DNA of 64,000 nucleotides from the NCBI GenBank assembly GCA_018806915.1, contig JAGKQI010000081.1, positions 806,001-870,000 on the forward strand, read 5' to 3'. Positions 9,243 through 19,285 of the stretch are shown here, in pieces; within the stretch, counting starts at the first letter, position 1, and each line of letters starts with the position of its first letter. The notes beneath the pieces were generated by a model that worked only from the letters and a program-made list of their open reading frames with translations, was not told the origin of the DNA and did not search any database. This stretch comes from Phytophthora colocasiae (Eukaryota > Oomycota > Peronosporomycetes > Peronosporales > Peronosporaceae). Both the position numbers and the translations under genes were made by a program.

Positions 9243-12200
9243 TTAGGAGGTTGTAGTTGCACTGGTACTGCTGGAACTGCGAGGAACCAGCTCTAAAGTG
9301 CTGTCCTTTGGCGTGACGACACCGTTTACCAGTGTAGGATAGCCTACGAGCATCCACTCTTTGCTGCCTAGAGGTATGAAGATAGGTAATGTTCCAGCCC
9401 AATGTCCATAGGAGATTGTCCAAGCGAATTTTGTCGTAGTGGAGCTGGTCGTCGAACTGGTTGAGCTGGTTGAGCTGTCTATGGTAGCTTGAACTACTTG
9501 AATATCGTCGTATTGAATGAAACGACGGAGTGAAGCCGATAGGGACTCTGGATCAGCAGCGCTGGTATTCGTCACAACAATTCCTTCGAACGTAAGAGAC
9601 AGCGGAACCTTTAAACTGGCGAGAGTCGTCGTTGTTCCAGTGTAAATGAGTCGTTGCAGCTTGCGTGAAGGCGAAATACTCCATTTGCCGACTGTCAAAT
9701 AGTTGGAAGTGAGTGACGACCACGACGATGACAACACAGACGCTAATGCTAAAGGACAAGCAGTTCGGCTGTAACAGGCACTAGCATTGACAAGTTTTCG
9801 CCAAGAAGCTCCATTGACATCCACACTGGAGACACCATCGGTAATAGCCGCAGGGATACAGGAGGTTATCCCCGATTCAAACGAGAGTTTAGTGCCTGTT
9901 TGGTCAGCTCGAACAAGCTTCAGCACCGCGTCTGCTAGTGATGCCGTTGTAGCCGAACCATCCGTAGCAGTGACGGTGGACGTGCCATTGTTTTGTTGCA
10001 TGATACAATCAGCCATTGCTGCACATTTTGCATCACGGAGACACACGTCCAGTGCCAGTCGCTTGCACTCTACACACGCATCAATTGGTGGACGATCGGT
10101 AGTAGCAGCGAACGGGATCGGACCACCAGTAGAGATGTATCGAATGGTTAAACTTGGATTCGCCACAGTAGAAATTGTCGCGCCAATGGCTTCAGTACTG
10201 GAGGCAGACGATAACACAGGCAGAGGACCTATTAGACCATCGTAAAATAGGTCTATAGCTGTAGCGCCGGCAGTATTCGAGGCCACATTCGCACGGACAG
10301 CTCCCAAATACTTGGCAAAGGTGCAAGAACGTGTGATCTTCGTCTCCAATACCGAAGCTGTGACGTTATTCCATACAGAAATGTAGCAAACCACGCGTCC
10401 ACCGATCGATAACGAGATATTCAATGGTGAATTAGTCGGAAAGGTTGAGTCAGTTTTGGCCGGTTGGATACGCTGTTGACCTATGCCATTACCCCATACA
10501 AGTTGAACTCCTGATGGAATAATGATACTGGAATTCGTAGGCTGCAAGGGACACAACCGCCTCAATTGACATCTGATAGCACTCGTGAACAGCATGAGAA
10601 AATTCACATCTACAGGTGACGCTGCTGTCCCGGTCAGGCAATTGTTAACCAAAGAAGAGAGATCATTCGTTTCAATGGCTGTTGACGTCGCAGCCAGTTG
10701 TGAAATGGGACTTTGAATTGCCAAAAGCACACAAGTTTTCAGTACAGCACAACCAGATTCATTCGTGCACCAGTCCAGAAGTTGCTGACAATGTGCACAG
10801 CCATCGGCACTTTTTTCCGTGACTTCTGCCGTGCCAAACTCGAGATACAGTAGCAATTTACTCACTTTATCCGTCGCTGCGTTGCGTAGTAGCCGGCTTT
10901 GATGGCGAACAACGACATTCACGCTACTAGTTGAATTTCCAGCGCGAGCGATACTTGTGACTGTAGACTCAGCATCGCCTGATGAATGTAGAATAACAGC
11001 TAGTTCTACCTTTACTAAGGTATTGTCGTCTGCGCTTCGGAAATTAAGAGCCATATCCAATTTCCCCGGATCTGCAGCTTGTAGCGTCCATAGTGGAGTC
11101 GATGTGTTCCCTACTCGAACAATCGGAGCAAGAAGAGAAAAAGATGTTGATTCGTCCGTGAAAAGAGAGAGCTGGGGGAAGAGGTTCCACGTCACAGGAT
11201 CGATAGATTCGGCGCTCTCCAGCCAAAAATCGCGTGTCAACGTGTTGGCCCAGTAGATAGTCGTAGTGAACATTCCATAGACATCAGCGTTAGGACTGAC
11301 AGTCGAGGGGTAACTGGTATCACTGGGTAGTCCTGCATCCGGATTGTAGTGGAAAAGTAGTTTCTTCCGACGAAGAGCGTTCCAAGCGTCTTGAGATACT
11401 GAATCAAGTAGCGTTGTGGTATCAGCTACTGGTTCTGGAAGCTGTGGGTTTCCAATGGGGAAAGTATCAAAATTCATGTATCGGAAAACGTATGGAGTCA
11501 ACGTAGCTGCAAAGGACTGAGAGCCTGCAATAGCTAGTGAGCTTAAAACTGCAGATAGCTCTGTGGAAGCGAAAATGAAGTCCAAGAACATAATTGGATG
11601 GGTAGTACCAGGTACAAGACGATAGAGGTCTCCATATAACACACGGTTAGCCAGAACTTGACGAGCTTGCATGGAAGTACCAGCCGTAGCTGGGAGCTTC
11701 AAGAAGAACGTCTGGTTCACTTGCAGTGTCGAATCTGTGGCCATAGTCGCTGGGCCACTGGAGACGACGTAACTCAAGTTAAAATCTCCACCTAGGAACT
11801 CTGCTACTCCACGTCGAACTTGAAACACCACACTTTGTGACAGCTTTAACGGATCATTGACGTTCCGAAAGAAGACGTTGAACGTTAAGAAAGCAGTTCC
11901 AGTTGGTATTGTTCCTTGTCGAATGGCTGGGAAGTTCGGTGCAGACTTGTAAAGTGAGAGGACGTCAGTACTTGAGATAGACGAACAGGTAACAGCATTG
12001 CTTTGAAACGCAGTGACAACCTGCCAAAGGGGTTCTGATAAATTTTTGTCTCCTGCAGCAGTACGAACTGCCGTTTCCAAGCTTTTCGACAAAGCTGCAG
12101 CTAGGCCAACCGTATTCAAATCAGGATTTGATGTGGTAATGAACGCCTGAGTAGGGTCTCCGATCAGGAAAAGCATCTCGAATGTTGCTCGACTGGAACT

Positions 12201-12440
12201 GTCGAACAATGTAGCGTTGCGAACACTTAACACAGTGACGGAATCGGTCGTGTAAAACGTTTTAGTGCCTGCAAGAAGAGCTGGTTCCGTCAATGAAACC
12301 TGCAACAGACTTGCATTCGGCCATCGAAGTTGCATGAATGCTGGGGGAGATTTAAGCCAAGAATCCACAGCGCCAACGTCATAGCTTAAGCTCGAGATCC
12401 AAGCCACGAAAGACAAGAAGCACACTTTCCAACCAGCCAT
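9243..12440 (-). CDS. large secreted protein with two cysteine modules, function unknown
   Basis: An uninterrupted 1065-residue frame. The start MAGWKVCFLSFVAWISSLS is a clear signal peptide. Most of the protein is Ser/Thr-rich beta-type sequence with many N-glycosylation sequons and no internal membrane span. Two copies of a cysteine module are seen: CAHC-x6-C-x5-C-x5-C (about residue 535) and CVEC-x7-C-x5-C-x5-C (about residue 780). Each is followed after roughly 80-100 residues by C-x5-C-P-L. The C-terminus ends in a Ser/Thr run without a clear anchor. A second protein in this window (21746-24916, plus strand) has one copy of the same module. I recognise no known enzyme family. A secreted, cell-surface or cell-wall role is inference. 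It lies upstream-adjacent (same strand) to the MFS transporter gene, about 140 bp away. Confidence 0.85.
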   Translation of the reverse strand: MAGWKVCFLSFVAWISSLSYDVGAVDSWLKSPPAFMQLRWPNASLLQVSLTEPALLAGTKTFYTTDSVTVLSVRNATLFDSSSRATFEMLFLIGDPTQAFITTSNPDLNTVGLAAALSKSLETAVRTAAGDKNLSEPLWQVVTAFQSNAVTCSSISSTDVLSLYKSAPNFPAIRQGTIPTGTAFLTFNVFFRNVNDPLKLSQSVVFQVRRGVAEFLGGDFNLSYVVSSGPATMATDSTLQVNQTFFLKLPATAGTSMQARQVLANRVLYGDLYRLVPGTTHPIMFLDFIFASTELSAVLSSLAIAGSQSFAATLTPYVFRYMNFDTFPIGNPQLPEPVADTTTLLDSVSQDAWNALRRKKLLFHYNPDAGLPSDTSYPSTVSPNADVYGMFTTTIYWANTLTRDFWLESAESIDPVTWNLFPQLSLFTDESTSFSLLAPIVRVGNTSTPLWTLQAADPGKLDMALNFRSADDNTLVKVELAVILHSSGDAESTVTSIARAGNSTSSVNVVVRHQSRLLRNAATDKVSKLLLYLEFGTAEVTEKSADGCAHCQQLLDWCTNESGCAVLKTCVLLAIQSPISQLAATSTAIETNDLSSLVNNCLTGTAASPVDVNFLMLFTSAIRCQLRRLCPLQPTNSSIIIPSGVQLVWGNGIGQQRIQPAKTDSTFPTNSPLNISLSIGGRVVCYISVWNNVTASVLETKITRSCTFAKYLGAVRANVASNTAGATAIDLFYDGLIGPLPVLSSASSTEAIGATISTVANPSLTIRYISTGGPIPFAATTDRPPIDACVECKRLALDVCLRDAKCAAMADCIMQQNNGTSTVTATDGSATTASLADAVLKLVRADQTGTKLSFESGITSCIPAAITDGVSSVDVNGASWRKLVNASACYSRTACPLALASVLSSSWSSLTSNYLTVGKWSISPSRKLQRLIYTGTTTTLASLKVPLSLTFEGIVVTNTSAADPESLSASLRRFIQYDDIQVVQATIDSSTSSTSSTTSSTTTKFAWTISYGHWAGTLPIFIPLGSKEWMLVGYPTLVNGVVTPKDSTLELVPRSSSSTSATTTS

Positions 12441-12579
12441 GGGTCGTTCAAAGATTTCAATTTAAGACGTCTTCAAAGATGCTTTTAACAAAACCTACAT
12501 TAGATTATCGTAACTTATGACACTTCGATTTTTAGAAGCTCAATACATAGTATCAAAATGCCGTCTCTGCGCTTCGAGA

Positions 12580-15354
12580 TCAGCTTGCTTGCTTCATCTC
12601 ACTGCTAGTAGATGAAAGATTGCTCGGTTCTCGGTGTTCGTGGCCTGAATAGGTGTCGCCACCTAGCACGGGCGTGGAAATGTACGTGAACGTGTCGAAC
12701 ATATCGAGATCGATCGTGTAGCGTCCCGTCTCACTTGAACGGACGGAGACAGCGGTAGCAGACTCCACATCCGTCGGCATCGATGCGCTGTGCTCCGGTT
12801 TGCTCACTTTACTGGCTTTGCTGCTGCTGCTCAAGTCTCGAGCTGAGCTGGAGAAAGAACTGGATACAGATCGACGCCATTCCAACAGCACTGGTTCCAG
12901 CATCTCCAAAACAGACTGACGTCGAGGCTGATCGACGCTTAAGTGGTGTTGACGGTATTCGTGCTCAGTAACCATCGCGTCCAGTTGATCCAGATCATCG
13001 ATTGGAAGGGTATCACATCGATCGTTAATAGTCCGCTTTCCACTGAGCTTTGAGTCTGGAATAAACACCACATGCTTTTCCTCCGGTCCATGAGTAAGTG
13101 CCTGAGCTGCGCGCTTCATCTTACGCCCCAAATGACGAACTGAATGTCTCTGCCAAAAACCTGAAGACGGCGACGACGACGAGGAGGAAGACGCATAGTC
13201 TACAGGAGATTGAAGGGCAGCTGAAGGCGAATAACTTGCCGGAGCCATCGTCACGTGGTTCAACGAGTTCCTGCCGAATGGAGAGTCTGGTATCTGAAGC
13301 TCGATTTCCTCCGACGATTCGGGAGCTCTGTCCGTAGTTTTCCCTTGGCTGTTTGCTTTACTCAGTCCTCGAATTCCCGAGGCAGGTTGTTCTGGACCTC
13401 CTGGCGTCGCTGAGAGCACACCACCTGCGTGGGGATGAAGCCCTTTGTTGTCTTCAAACCATGACGCATCGATATCCCGCCCACGTGTTTCAGGCCCCAT
13501 AAATGGAATCAGAGGCAGAAAGACGATCGCTACTCCACCACACACAGCCAACATCAACCGTTCATCATGCCACGTCCACGCTTCATCTCCCATGACACGT
13601 CGAAGCACGAGATAAACCCCAGCGAACATTCCCAGGTGACCCCAAGCTGCCGCACAGGAAATACCCAACGCACGAGTAAGAAGCGGGAACTGCTCACCGG
13701 TAAACGGGATCATAGCGCCAATGGTGCCTCCTGTAGCTAACACCATCGCTCCCAACGCCAGAGATAAGCCAAACCACTCACCATCTTCCTCCAAAAGCCA
13801 TGCAGATACAAGCATCACAGCACCTCCACAAAAAACAAACAGAGCCAGTGTTACGCGCCGTCCAGCAGTCTCGATAATGGCAGCCGTGAGGAGGAGACCT
13901 GGTAACGTCATAGCGGACCAGAAGAGCTGATCCCCCACTCCAAAGCCCGTCCCAATAGCGTTCACTTTAATAAATGTTCCAGCCATCATCAGCATGGTCA
14001 CAATAGCAGCACTGAAGCACGTAAACTCTGCGAACCAGAAGAACCAAATGAGCGTCGTTCGACCAGCCATGGATCTGGAGAAGAGCACCACTACACGACG
14101 AGCAAGCGCTCTCACAAATGACACATCGGCATTAGGAATGAGTGTGAAGGACGGAGTACTTGGCTCTACAGAGCTGGGAGTGCACACCTCGACTTGATGT
14201 TGGTGTTGACTCTGTAACCTCCTTGCTGAAGCTTGATGGCTTTGACTTCGAGCTTTGGCTGCTCCCGGTCCTGTGTAATTATACGCGTTTCTCGAAGCCG
14301 AACGTCCTCGCATTTCCTCATCCTGTTCGCTCTGGTATCGTCGCAGAACCATCTCCAAGTCGGAATCTGAGTCTGAGCTTTCCAGATACTGTTCATAGCT
14401 AATCTGAGGCCGTTGCGAAGGAGGTTCGTACAAACTCGTAGGGACCGTCACTCTTGCTTGTCTGCTGATCCCATGGGCAGTCTCAATCTTCTCCAGAATA
14501 TACAGCGCTTCCTCCGTACGTCCGACACTGGCCAAGTACTTGGGCGACTCCTCCAGTGCCAAGTACAGCACCGCAAGAAACAGAGATGCCATCGCGCTGA
14601 GGACACCATAGGTAGTTCTCCATCCAAGTCCTCCTTCACCCAGAGCGGAACTCGCTAGCTGTCCATACCCCACACCGCCAAAGACTCCCAGACCAGCTAT
14701 TGACACCGATAAGACCGTAATTCTCCCTCGGGTCCTCGTCGGAGTGTACTCCAACGCTAACGTCGCCAAAAGTGCCAATTGTCCTCCAATCCCTGTACCT
14801 GCCAGTAGTCTCAGCGTCACAAAAGACGCGTAATTCCACGCTCCCGCAGTCAATGCGTTCACAACAAGCCAGAAGGTCAACGCACTTAATAAAACTGGTC
14901 TTCGTCCAAAATGGTCGGCACATATTCCAAAGGCCAGACACCCCACAGCTCCTCCAAGGAAATATACTCCCAAAAGTAATATCACTTGTGCTGTACTCGT
15001 AAGTACAATGTCTTCTTGAGCTGCTGGTAACGCATACAGGAAGGTGAAGATGCCCACCATAGCCAATAGCCAGCCAGTGCCCAATAACAGCACTAAACGG
15101 ACGTAATAGCCCGTAAGTCCTGCATATCGAAGCCAAGAGCCAATCAGCGTCGACCTCCGTCTACTGGTACTTGTAGTTTGCACTGCATTAGGCTGTAAAT
15201 GTGGCTGGAACGAGACGCGGTGTGATAATGAGCCAACGGAGACGAACGGAGAGGCCTGTAGAGAGCTCAAGAGGTACTGCGAGTGGTCGTCGTAGGTGAG
15301 CGCGTCCAGCCGCTGCCGGACGTGTACGAGGAGGTCCCCGGCGGCCTCGGCCAT
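12580..15354 (-). CDS. major facilitator superfamily transporter (sugar/SV2-like) with long cytosolic tail
   Basis: A single-exon 924-residue frame. After about 75 polar residues come hydrophobic spans typical of 12-TM MFS carriers. The loop GICADHFGRRPVL matches MFS motif A (G-x3-D-x2-G-R-R), and RLLAGTGIGGQ and ESPKYLASVGRTEEA match sugar-porter/SV2-type signatures after TM4 and TM6. A Ser-rich loop of about 120 residues separates the two six-helix halves. The second half (about residues 430-640) ends with PETRGRDID, the sugar-porter PETKG-like motif. The last 270 or so residues are polar, Ser-rich and probably cytosolic and phosphorylated. Substrate is unknown; organic solutes or phosphate are possible. 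The extended loop and tail make it much longer than the usual 450-550 residues. Confidence 0.88.
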   Translation of the reverse strand: MAEAAGDLLVHVRQRLDALTYDDHSQYLLSSLQASPFVSVGSLSHRVSFQPHLQPNAVQTTSTSRRRSTLIGSWLRYAGLTGYYVRLVLLLGTGWLLAMVGIFTFLYALPAAQEDIVLTSTAQVILLLGVYFLGGAVGCLAFGICADHFGRRPVLLSALTFWLVVNALTAGAWNYASFVTLRLLAGTGIGGQLALLATLALEYTPTRTRGRITVLSVSIAGLGVFGGVGYGQLASSALGEGGLGWRTTYGVLSAMASLFLAVLYLALEESPKYLASVGRTEEALYILEKIETAHGISRQARVTVPTSLYEPPSQRPQISYEQYLESSDSDSDLEMVLRRYQSEQDEEMRGRSASRNAYNYTGPGAAKARSQSHQASARRLQSQHQHQVEVCTPSSVEPSTPSFTLIPNADVSFVRALARRVVVLFSRSMAGRTTLIWFFWFAEFTCFSAAIVTMLMMAGTFIKVNAIGTGFGVGDQLFWSAMTLPGLLLTAAIIETAGRRVTLALFVFCGGAVMLVSAWLLEEDGEWFGLSLALGAMVLATGGTIGAMIPFTGEQFPLLTRALGISCAAAWGHLGMFAGVYLVLRRVMGDEAWTWHDERLMLAVCGGVAIVFLPLIPFMGPETRGRDIDASWFEDNKGLHPHAGGVLSATPGGPEQPASGIRGLSKANSQGKTTDRAPESSEEIELQIPDSPFGRNSLNHVTMAPASYSPSAALQSPVDYASSSSSSSPSSGFWQRHSVRHLGRKMKRAAQALTHGPEEKHVVFIPDSKLSGKRTINDRCDTLPIDDLDQLDAMVTEHEYRQHHLSVDQPRRQSVLEMLEPVLLEWRRSVSSSFSSSARDLSSSSKASKVSKPEHSASMPTDVESATAVSVRSSETGRYTIDLDMFDTFTYISTPVLGGDTYSGHEHREPSNLSSTSSEMKQAS

Positions 15355-15823
15355 GGCGTCGGAAGCAGAAGATGGCGAGGAGCTCCGTCCAGTTCAAGTG
15401 ACTTTATTGTCCTGTGTCAAAGGCTATAGGTGACATGGGGAAAGGCGAGGAGCAAATTTTGAGTACTTGCCCATTTTTTGTATAGAATTTTGTATGGCTG
15501 CGAGAAATGGGAATCACCGAAAGGGGATGGGTCGCAGCGGTTTTGCATCAAATGTTGTATTAAAGGCTATGGAGCTCGTAACTTACGAGGCGTAAGCTTA
15601 GTAGTTGGGTGCGTCTGATCCGGTCACGGTAGTGGTCACCATGGCGACGTGGCAGGAATCCAAGCGGTCATTTGCTCAAGTTGCATGTCCTAAAAAGTCA
15701 ACATGCTGCCGACGCAGTCTGATCTGGATTCCAGTCACTTATTGCTTGCTAAGCGTTGCACAGTATTCTGATGAGAAATCTTCACAAGACCATCACTCTG
15801 ACTAACTTCAACTAGGACAACAT
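15355..15823. other. intergenic, nothing recognised
   Basis: Upstream region of the transporter gene and downstream of the small Ser-rich gene. Short open frames show no family similarity. Confidence 0.5.
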
Positions 15824-16255
15824 TTAGCTACACGGCAGTAGCTGTTTCACCTCTTTCTTTGACAAGCAAAGCTCAATTGGGTCCTCAGTTCCTTCATCTC
15901 CAAAGAGGTCCAGATCGGATTCACTTGAGCAGTACAGCTTTGGCATGGAGTTTGTTCTTGCAAGTAGGCGGGCTGCTCCATCCGATGGGACTTCGACCAT
16001 TGAGCTTCGCCGGCGGGAGGGTTCACGCGAGTAAAGCTTCGAGGCACGGTCAGTCACTGCGTTCAGGCTGGAGTAGAGTGACGTCAAGCACGAGTTCAAG
16101 GCAGCTTCTAAGCTTGAGCTTCGTGTACGCAGCTTCGTTTGCGTGTCCCAGTCCTCTTCGTCGAAATACTCTTCCTCTCTGGATAAAATAGAGGGGGCCT
16201 TGTAAAGTTCATGGTGCTCCTGAAAGCCGAGAGCGAGCGAGAGCTTCAACGTCAT
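15824..16255 (-). CDS. small Ser-rich hypothetical protein (143 aa)
   Basis: A 143-residue frame beginning MTLKLSLALGF. It is rich in Ser and charged residues, with an acidic segment (EEEYFDEEDW) and basic-Ser patches (EPSRRRSSM, RTNSM) that look like kinase target sites. No known domain is seen, and no signal peptide or membrane span. Support comes from protein-like composition and from an oomycete initiator-like element 15-30 bases upstream of the ATG (16270-16285, minus strand). Function unknown; an intracellular phosphoprotein is a guess. Confidence 0.6.
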   Translation of the reverse strand: MTLKLSLALGFQEHHELYKAPSILSREEEYFDEEDWDTQTKLRTRSSSLEAALNSCLTSLYSSLNAVTDRASKLYSREPSRRRSSMVEVPSDGAARLLARTNSMPKLYCSSESDLDLFGDEGTEDPIELCLSKKEVKQLLPCS

Positions 16256-16269
16256 GCTTTGAATTCGGC

Positions 16270-16285
16270 AAATGAGAGAATGAGC
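16270..16285 (-). promoter_or_regulatory. oomycete initiator-like core promoter element
   Basis: Minus-strand GCTCATTCTCTCATTT closely fits the oomycete Inr consensus GCTCATTYYNCAWTTT, and ATTTGCCGAATT follows. It lies just before the ATG at 16255. Confidence 0.55.
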
Positions 16286-16464
16286 TCAATTCGACCTGAC
16301 AGGCAGTCAAGAAGACATCGAGTTTTAAGTCAACGGGGCCAATCGAGTGGCTAGACGTTCCATTAGATCGTTTACAGTTTCTGGCGTGAGTCAAATGATT
16401 GTCAGTTCACAGAAATCAGCATGATCAGCCAAAGTTCATTCTACTACTGTTAGCATCAGCTAGT

Positions 16465-18002
16465 TTAGTCTTCTTCACCTTTTGGAGCAACGTTTTCTAC
16501 CTTGCTCAAACGCACGGCTTCCGCGAACTCAGCGATGGGGTTCACAGTCCACATGTTCGTCTCCTTCTTGCAGTTTTCTTGCTGCTTGAGTGAACTCTCG
16601 TAAAACGCCAAGTGACCACCCGATTTCGTGGTGCACAAAATAATATTCGGGTTGGCTTCCACTTCCTTGTTCTTTGGTAGCGCCGAGCTGATACTGATCG
16701 GGTCGTCCTCGGCATTGATGCAGAGCAACGGAACTCTCACACCTCCCAGCTTTTTCACACATCCAGCATCATTGTAGTAGTCGTCCACCGTGTCGTAGTG
16801 GAACACGTACTTGGTAAGTGCATCGTCGAAATCTCGTACAGTTCGAGTGGCCTTTATAGCCTCCAGATCCACCCCTGGATAGTTCTCAAACTGCTTCGCG
16901 GCATCGCACTAAAAAAATACACAAACATTTCAGCAAAACATAATACTAACCCCGAATGGGCCTAAATTTGCGCACCTTGTTGAAGAAAAGTTCGCGAAGA
17001 TTATTGTTAAGCGCCTTGTCATACGTCATGCGGTTGAACAAGGAGCCTCCAAAGTTGGCCGAGCAAATGGTCAAGTCAAACGGGTTGCCAACCGAAATGG
17101 CACCTGTCAACGGTGTTTGCTCTCCATCTTCACCCAAATACTTCACAAGAACATTGGATCCCATCGAAAATCCCACACCGACAAACGCTTCTTGGGTGAA
17201 TTCGTACTTGTCACTCAATTGTTGCAAAACGAAGCGCAGGTCTCCAGTGTACGCGCTGCAGAAGAGCTGTGCAGTCATCATGGGGGTATTTGCGCATCCT
17301 CGAGCATTCAGCACCACGCACTGCCAGCCCAGCTTCTGCAATTTGGCAATCGTATTACGGATATAATTCTCCGGACTCCCACCCGTTAGTCCAGGCAATA
17401 AAATCACTGTGCGTCGCGTAGGTTCCACGTCCGCCAACCAAGTCGTCGAAGCTTCAGGATTCAGATCTTGGTTAGGCACATTTTGGTCATTCAAAAGTGC
17501 CCAATCCAGAGAAACCACTCCACCGTCCGGTAACTTCATCAATTGGCGCTTGTAATTGACTTTAGGTCCTCGTTCATCGTAAGCGAAGCGTACAGTCTGC
17601 AGGTGTCCGTTAAATAGACGCCAAGGCGGGTAATACTTGTTTTTTGCTGGAATTTTGAAGGAAAACAAATAGTTAGGTAAAATAACATTTTTTAAAAAAA
17701 ATGCACGTACTGATAGTAGGGCAGTGCGAAAGCAGTTTCTTATTGCTGTCAGTCTTGCGGTACACGAGTTTCGGCGTCTCAGCTGTGCGCATCAGCATGA
17801 GGATCGATAGGATGGAGCGACCGAAAGCTTTGCGAGCGAGGAAGACGAGTACTAATGCCAAGGCGTATCGCGAGCGGCGCTGCAGCGGGAGTGTGTTGAT
17901 GTTCCCCATGCGAATCTGCGAGTGGCTCCGATGCCTCCACGGTCTCTGCTTCTGCGTCAACGGTACACTGAGATTATGGCGCTGGAAACCACGTGGTATC
18001 AT
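16465..18002 (-). CDS. alpha/beta hydrolase of the EMB8/ABHD1/3/YheT type, three exons
   Basis: Exons (minus strand) are 18002-17711, 17646-16976 and 16908-16465. Introns of 64 nt (GTACGT donor) and 67 nt (GTGCGC donor) restore a 468-residue frame. The N-terminus is basic with one hydrophobic span (YALALVLVFLARKAFG), as in membrane-anchored ABHD1/3 proteins. YYPPWRLFNGHLQT is the family's hallmark near the start of the fold. The nucleophile Ser is in GFSMGS, the acid in NAEDDPIS and the His in SGGHLAFYE. The family hydrolyses lipid or ester substrates; ABHD3 acts on phospholipids. The exact substrate here is unknown. A second in-frame ATG at 17909 (MGNINTLP) would give a shorter, equally plausible N-terminus. 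Confidence 0.88.
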
Positions 18003-18027
18003 CTTTGATATTATTTGTGTATGGATA

Positions 18028-18045
18028 CACTAAGTTGTAAGTTTT
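18028..18045 (+). repeat. dispersed repeat word CACTAAGTTGTAAGTTTT
   Basis: The same word occurs at 55703-55719 and, with two changes, at 55743-55760, where it follows TGTGGTGCA. This indicates a dispersed repeat family in intergenic DNA. Confidence 0.6.
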
Positions 18046-19285
18046 CCACTTCAACAAGGTGGATTATGAAGGAGGACTTGCCGTTGAAGGCATCTGTCAG
18101 CTGGTTAATGCAATGGAGAGCTTTGTGCTGGCAACTTTCCAGTGGCTTATGTCTCGGATTGAAGCTGTCAGAACGATCTGGTTCATACACTGAATTTGCT
18201 GGCAAACAGACATACGTGCGGCCCCTGGAAGCTTACCAGCAGAATACTGACTTTGTGTTAGCTCGGTCGATCAACTCCCTGGCGAGATCGAGCGGGTAAA
18301 ACCCTAGACGGTTTGACGCCAGCTCAGCTGTAGCAACCGCGGTCCACCTGGTTTCGCCGCGTTACGTTGGCGATGAGCCCCAGTTACTGCTGCTTAGCAT
18401 CGTCTGGGTCAGCATCGTCGACTACAGGAAAATGGCATTCAGAGCCTCAACAAGACGGCCGGGAAGGCGTCCCGAATGTTTGAATGTTTTGAAAACTTGA
18501 CACGATTAACGAGCTGTACGACGCTGCGAAGGTCAAACCCCATCTTGAGGAAGTGCAGGCTCTTCCGGCTCGCCATGCCATGGCCAAGTAACGGCGTCGT
18601 TTCGGGTGGTGATCCAGTGGCGAGGCCCTTGGTGGTGCCGCCCGCACTGACAAGTGGCCGGTGTTACTTCCCAGCGTTTGCCTATTATACACCTTCATCA
18701 GACCGGCCCAGCTGGGATAAGAGCGCATTTATTAGAGCATATCCATACAGTAGCGCTTCTTCCGCTCAACGTCAAATTTACGACGATCGGTGGATATTCC
18801 GCCTCCAAGAAGCTTTCGGTTCGAGCGCGATGTCAAGTTGTCGTAATGACCATTTTCGTGTCAAGGCGCGCGTCTCTTTGCAAGCAATTCGACAATCGTT
18901 AGCGCCACGCGTGGCTTTTCACTTGCTTTCACTATACCCAGGATGAACATGTCTTCACGGCTGTCCAAAGGCAAAGGCACTCCCATGCAAAACCAGCACT
19001 TGAAGTGTTTTTGAAAAAAAAAAACTGAATGCCTTTGTAGTATTCCCATTGGTTGAAAATCCCTTCTAAATTCACTGATTGGTTCAACCTCGATGAAAAG
19101 CTTCCCTTACCCCGACGAAGTCCAGACCAGTCGTCGAGTCGTCGTCTCGTTCCCTCCGCGTGGTTGTGGGTCGGGTCAGTCACAGCGTCCTCGGCCGCGT
19201 GCGCTGGAGCTTCACATTCCAAAGTCCCCACCGCTCTACACTTTCCGCTTAGTGACGTTGGTGCGAGTTCTTACGTTCGAGCACT
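18046..19285. other. intergenic region, nothing recognised with confidence
   Basis: Frames on both strands are short. A segment around 18507-18590 (plus) reads ELYDAAKVKPHLEEVQALPA before a stop and has coding-like composition. It may be a decayed gene piece, but I recognise no family. Confidence 0.4.

Noticed and set aside
9787..10245. 152-codon frame on the plus strand
   Set aside because: It is antisense to the well-supported secreted-protein gene and has no domain or signal of its own.
18476..18946. 156-codon plus-strand frame
   Set aside because: Overlapped by other frames on both strands with no consistent coding signal; left as unannotated intergenic DNA.
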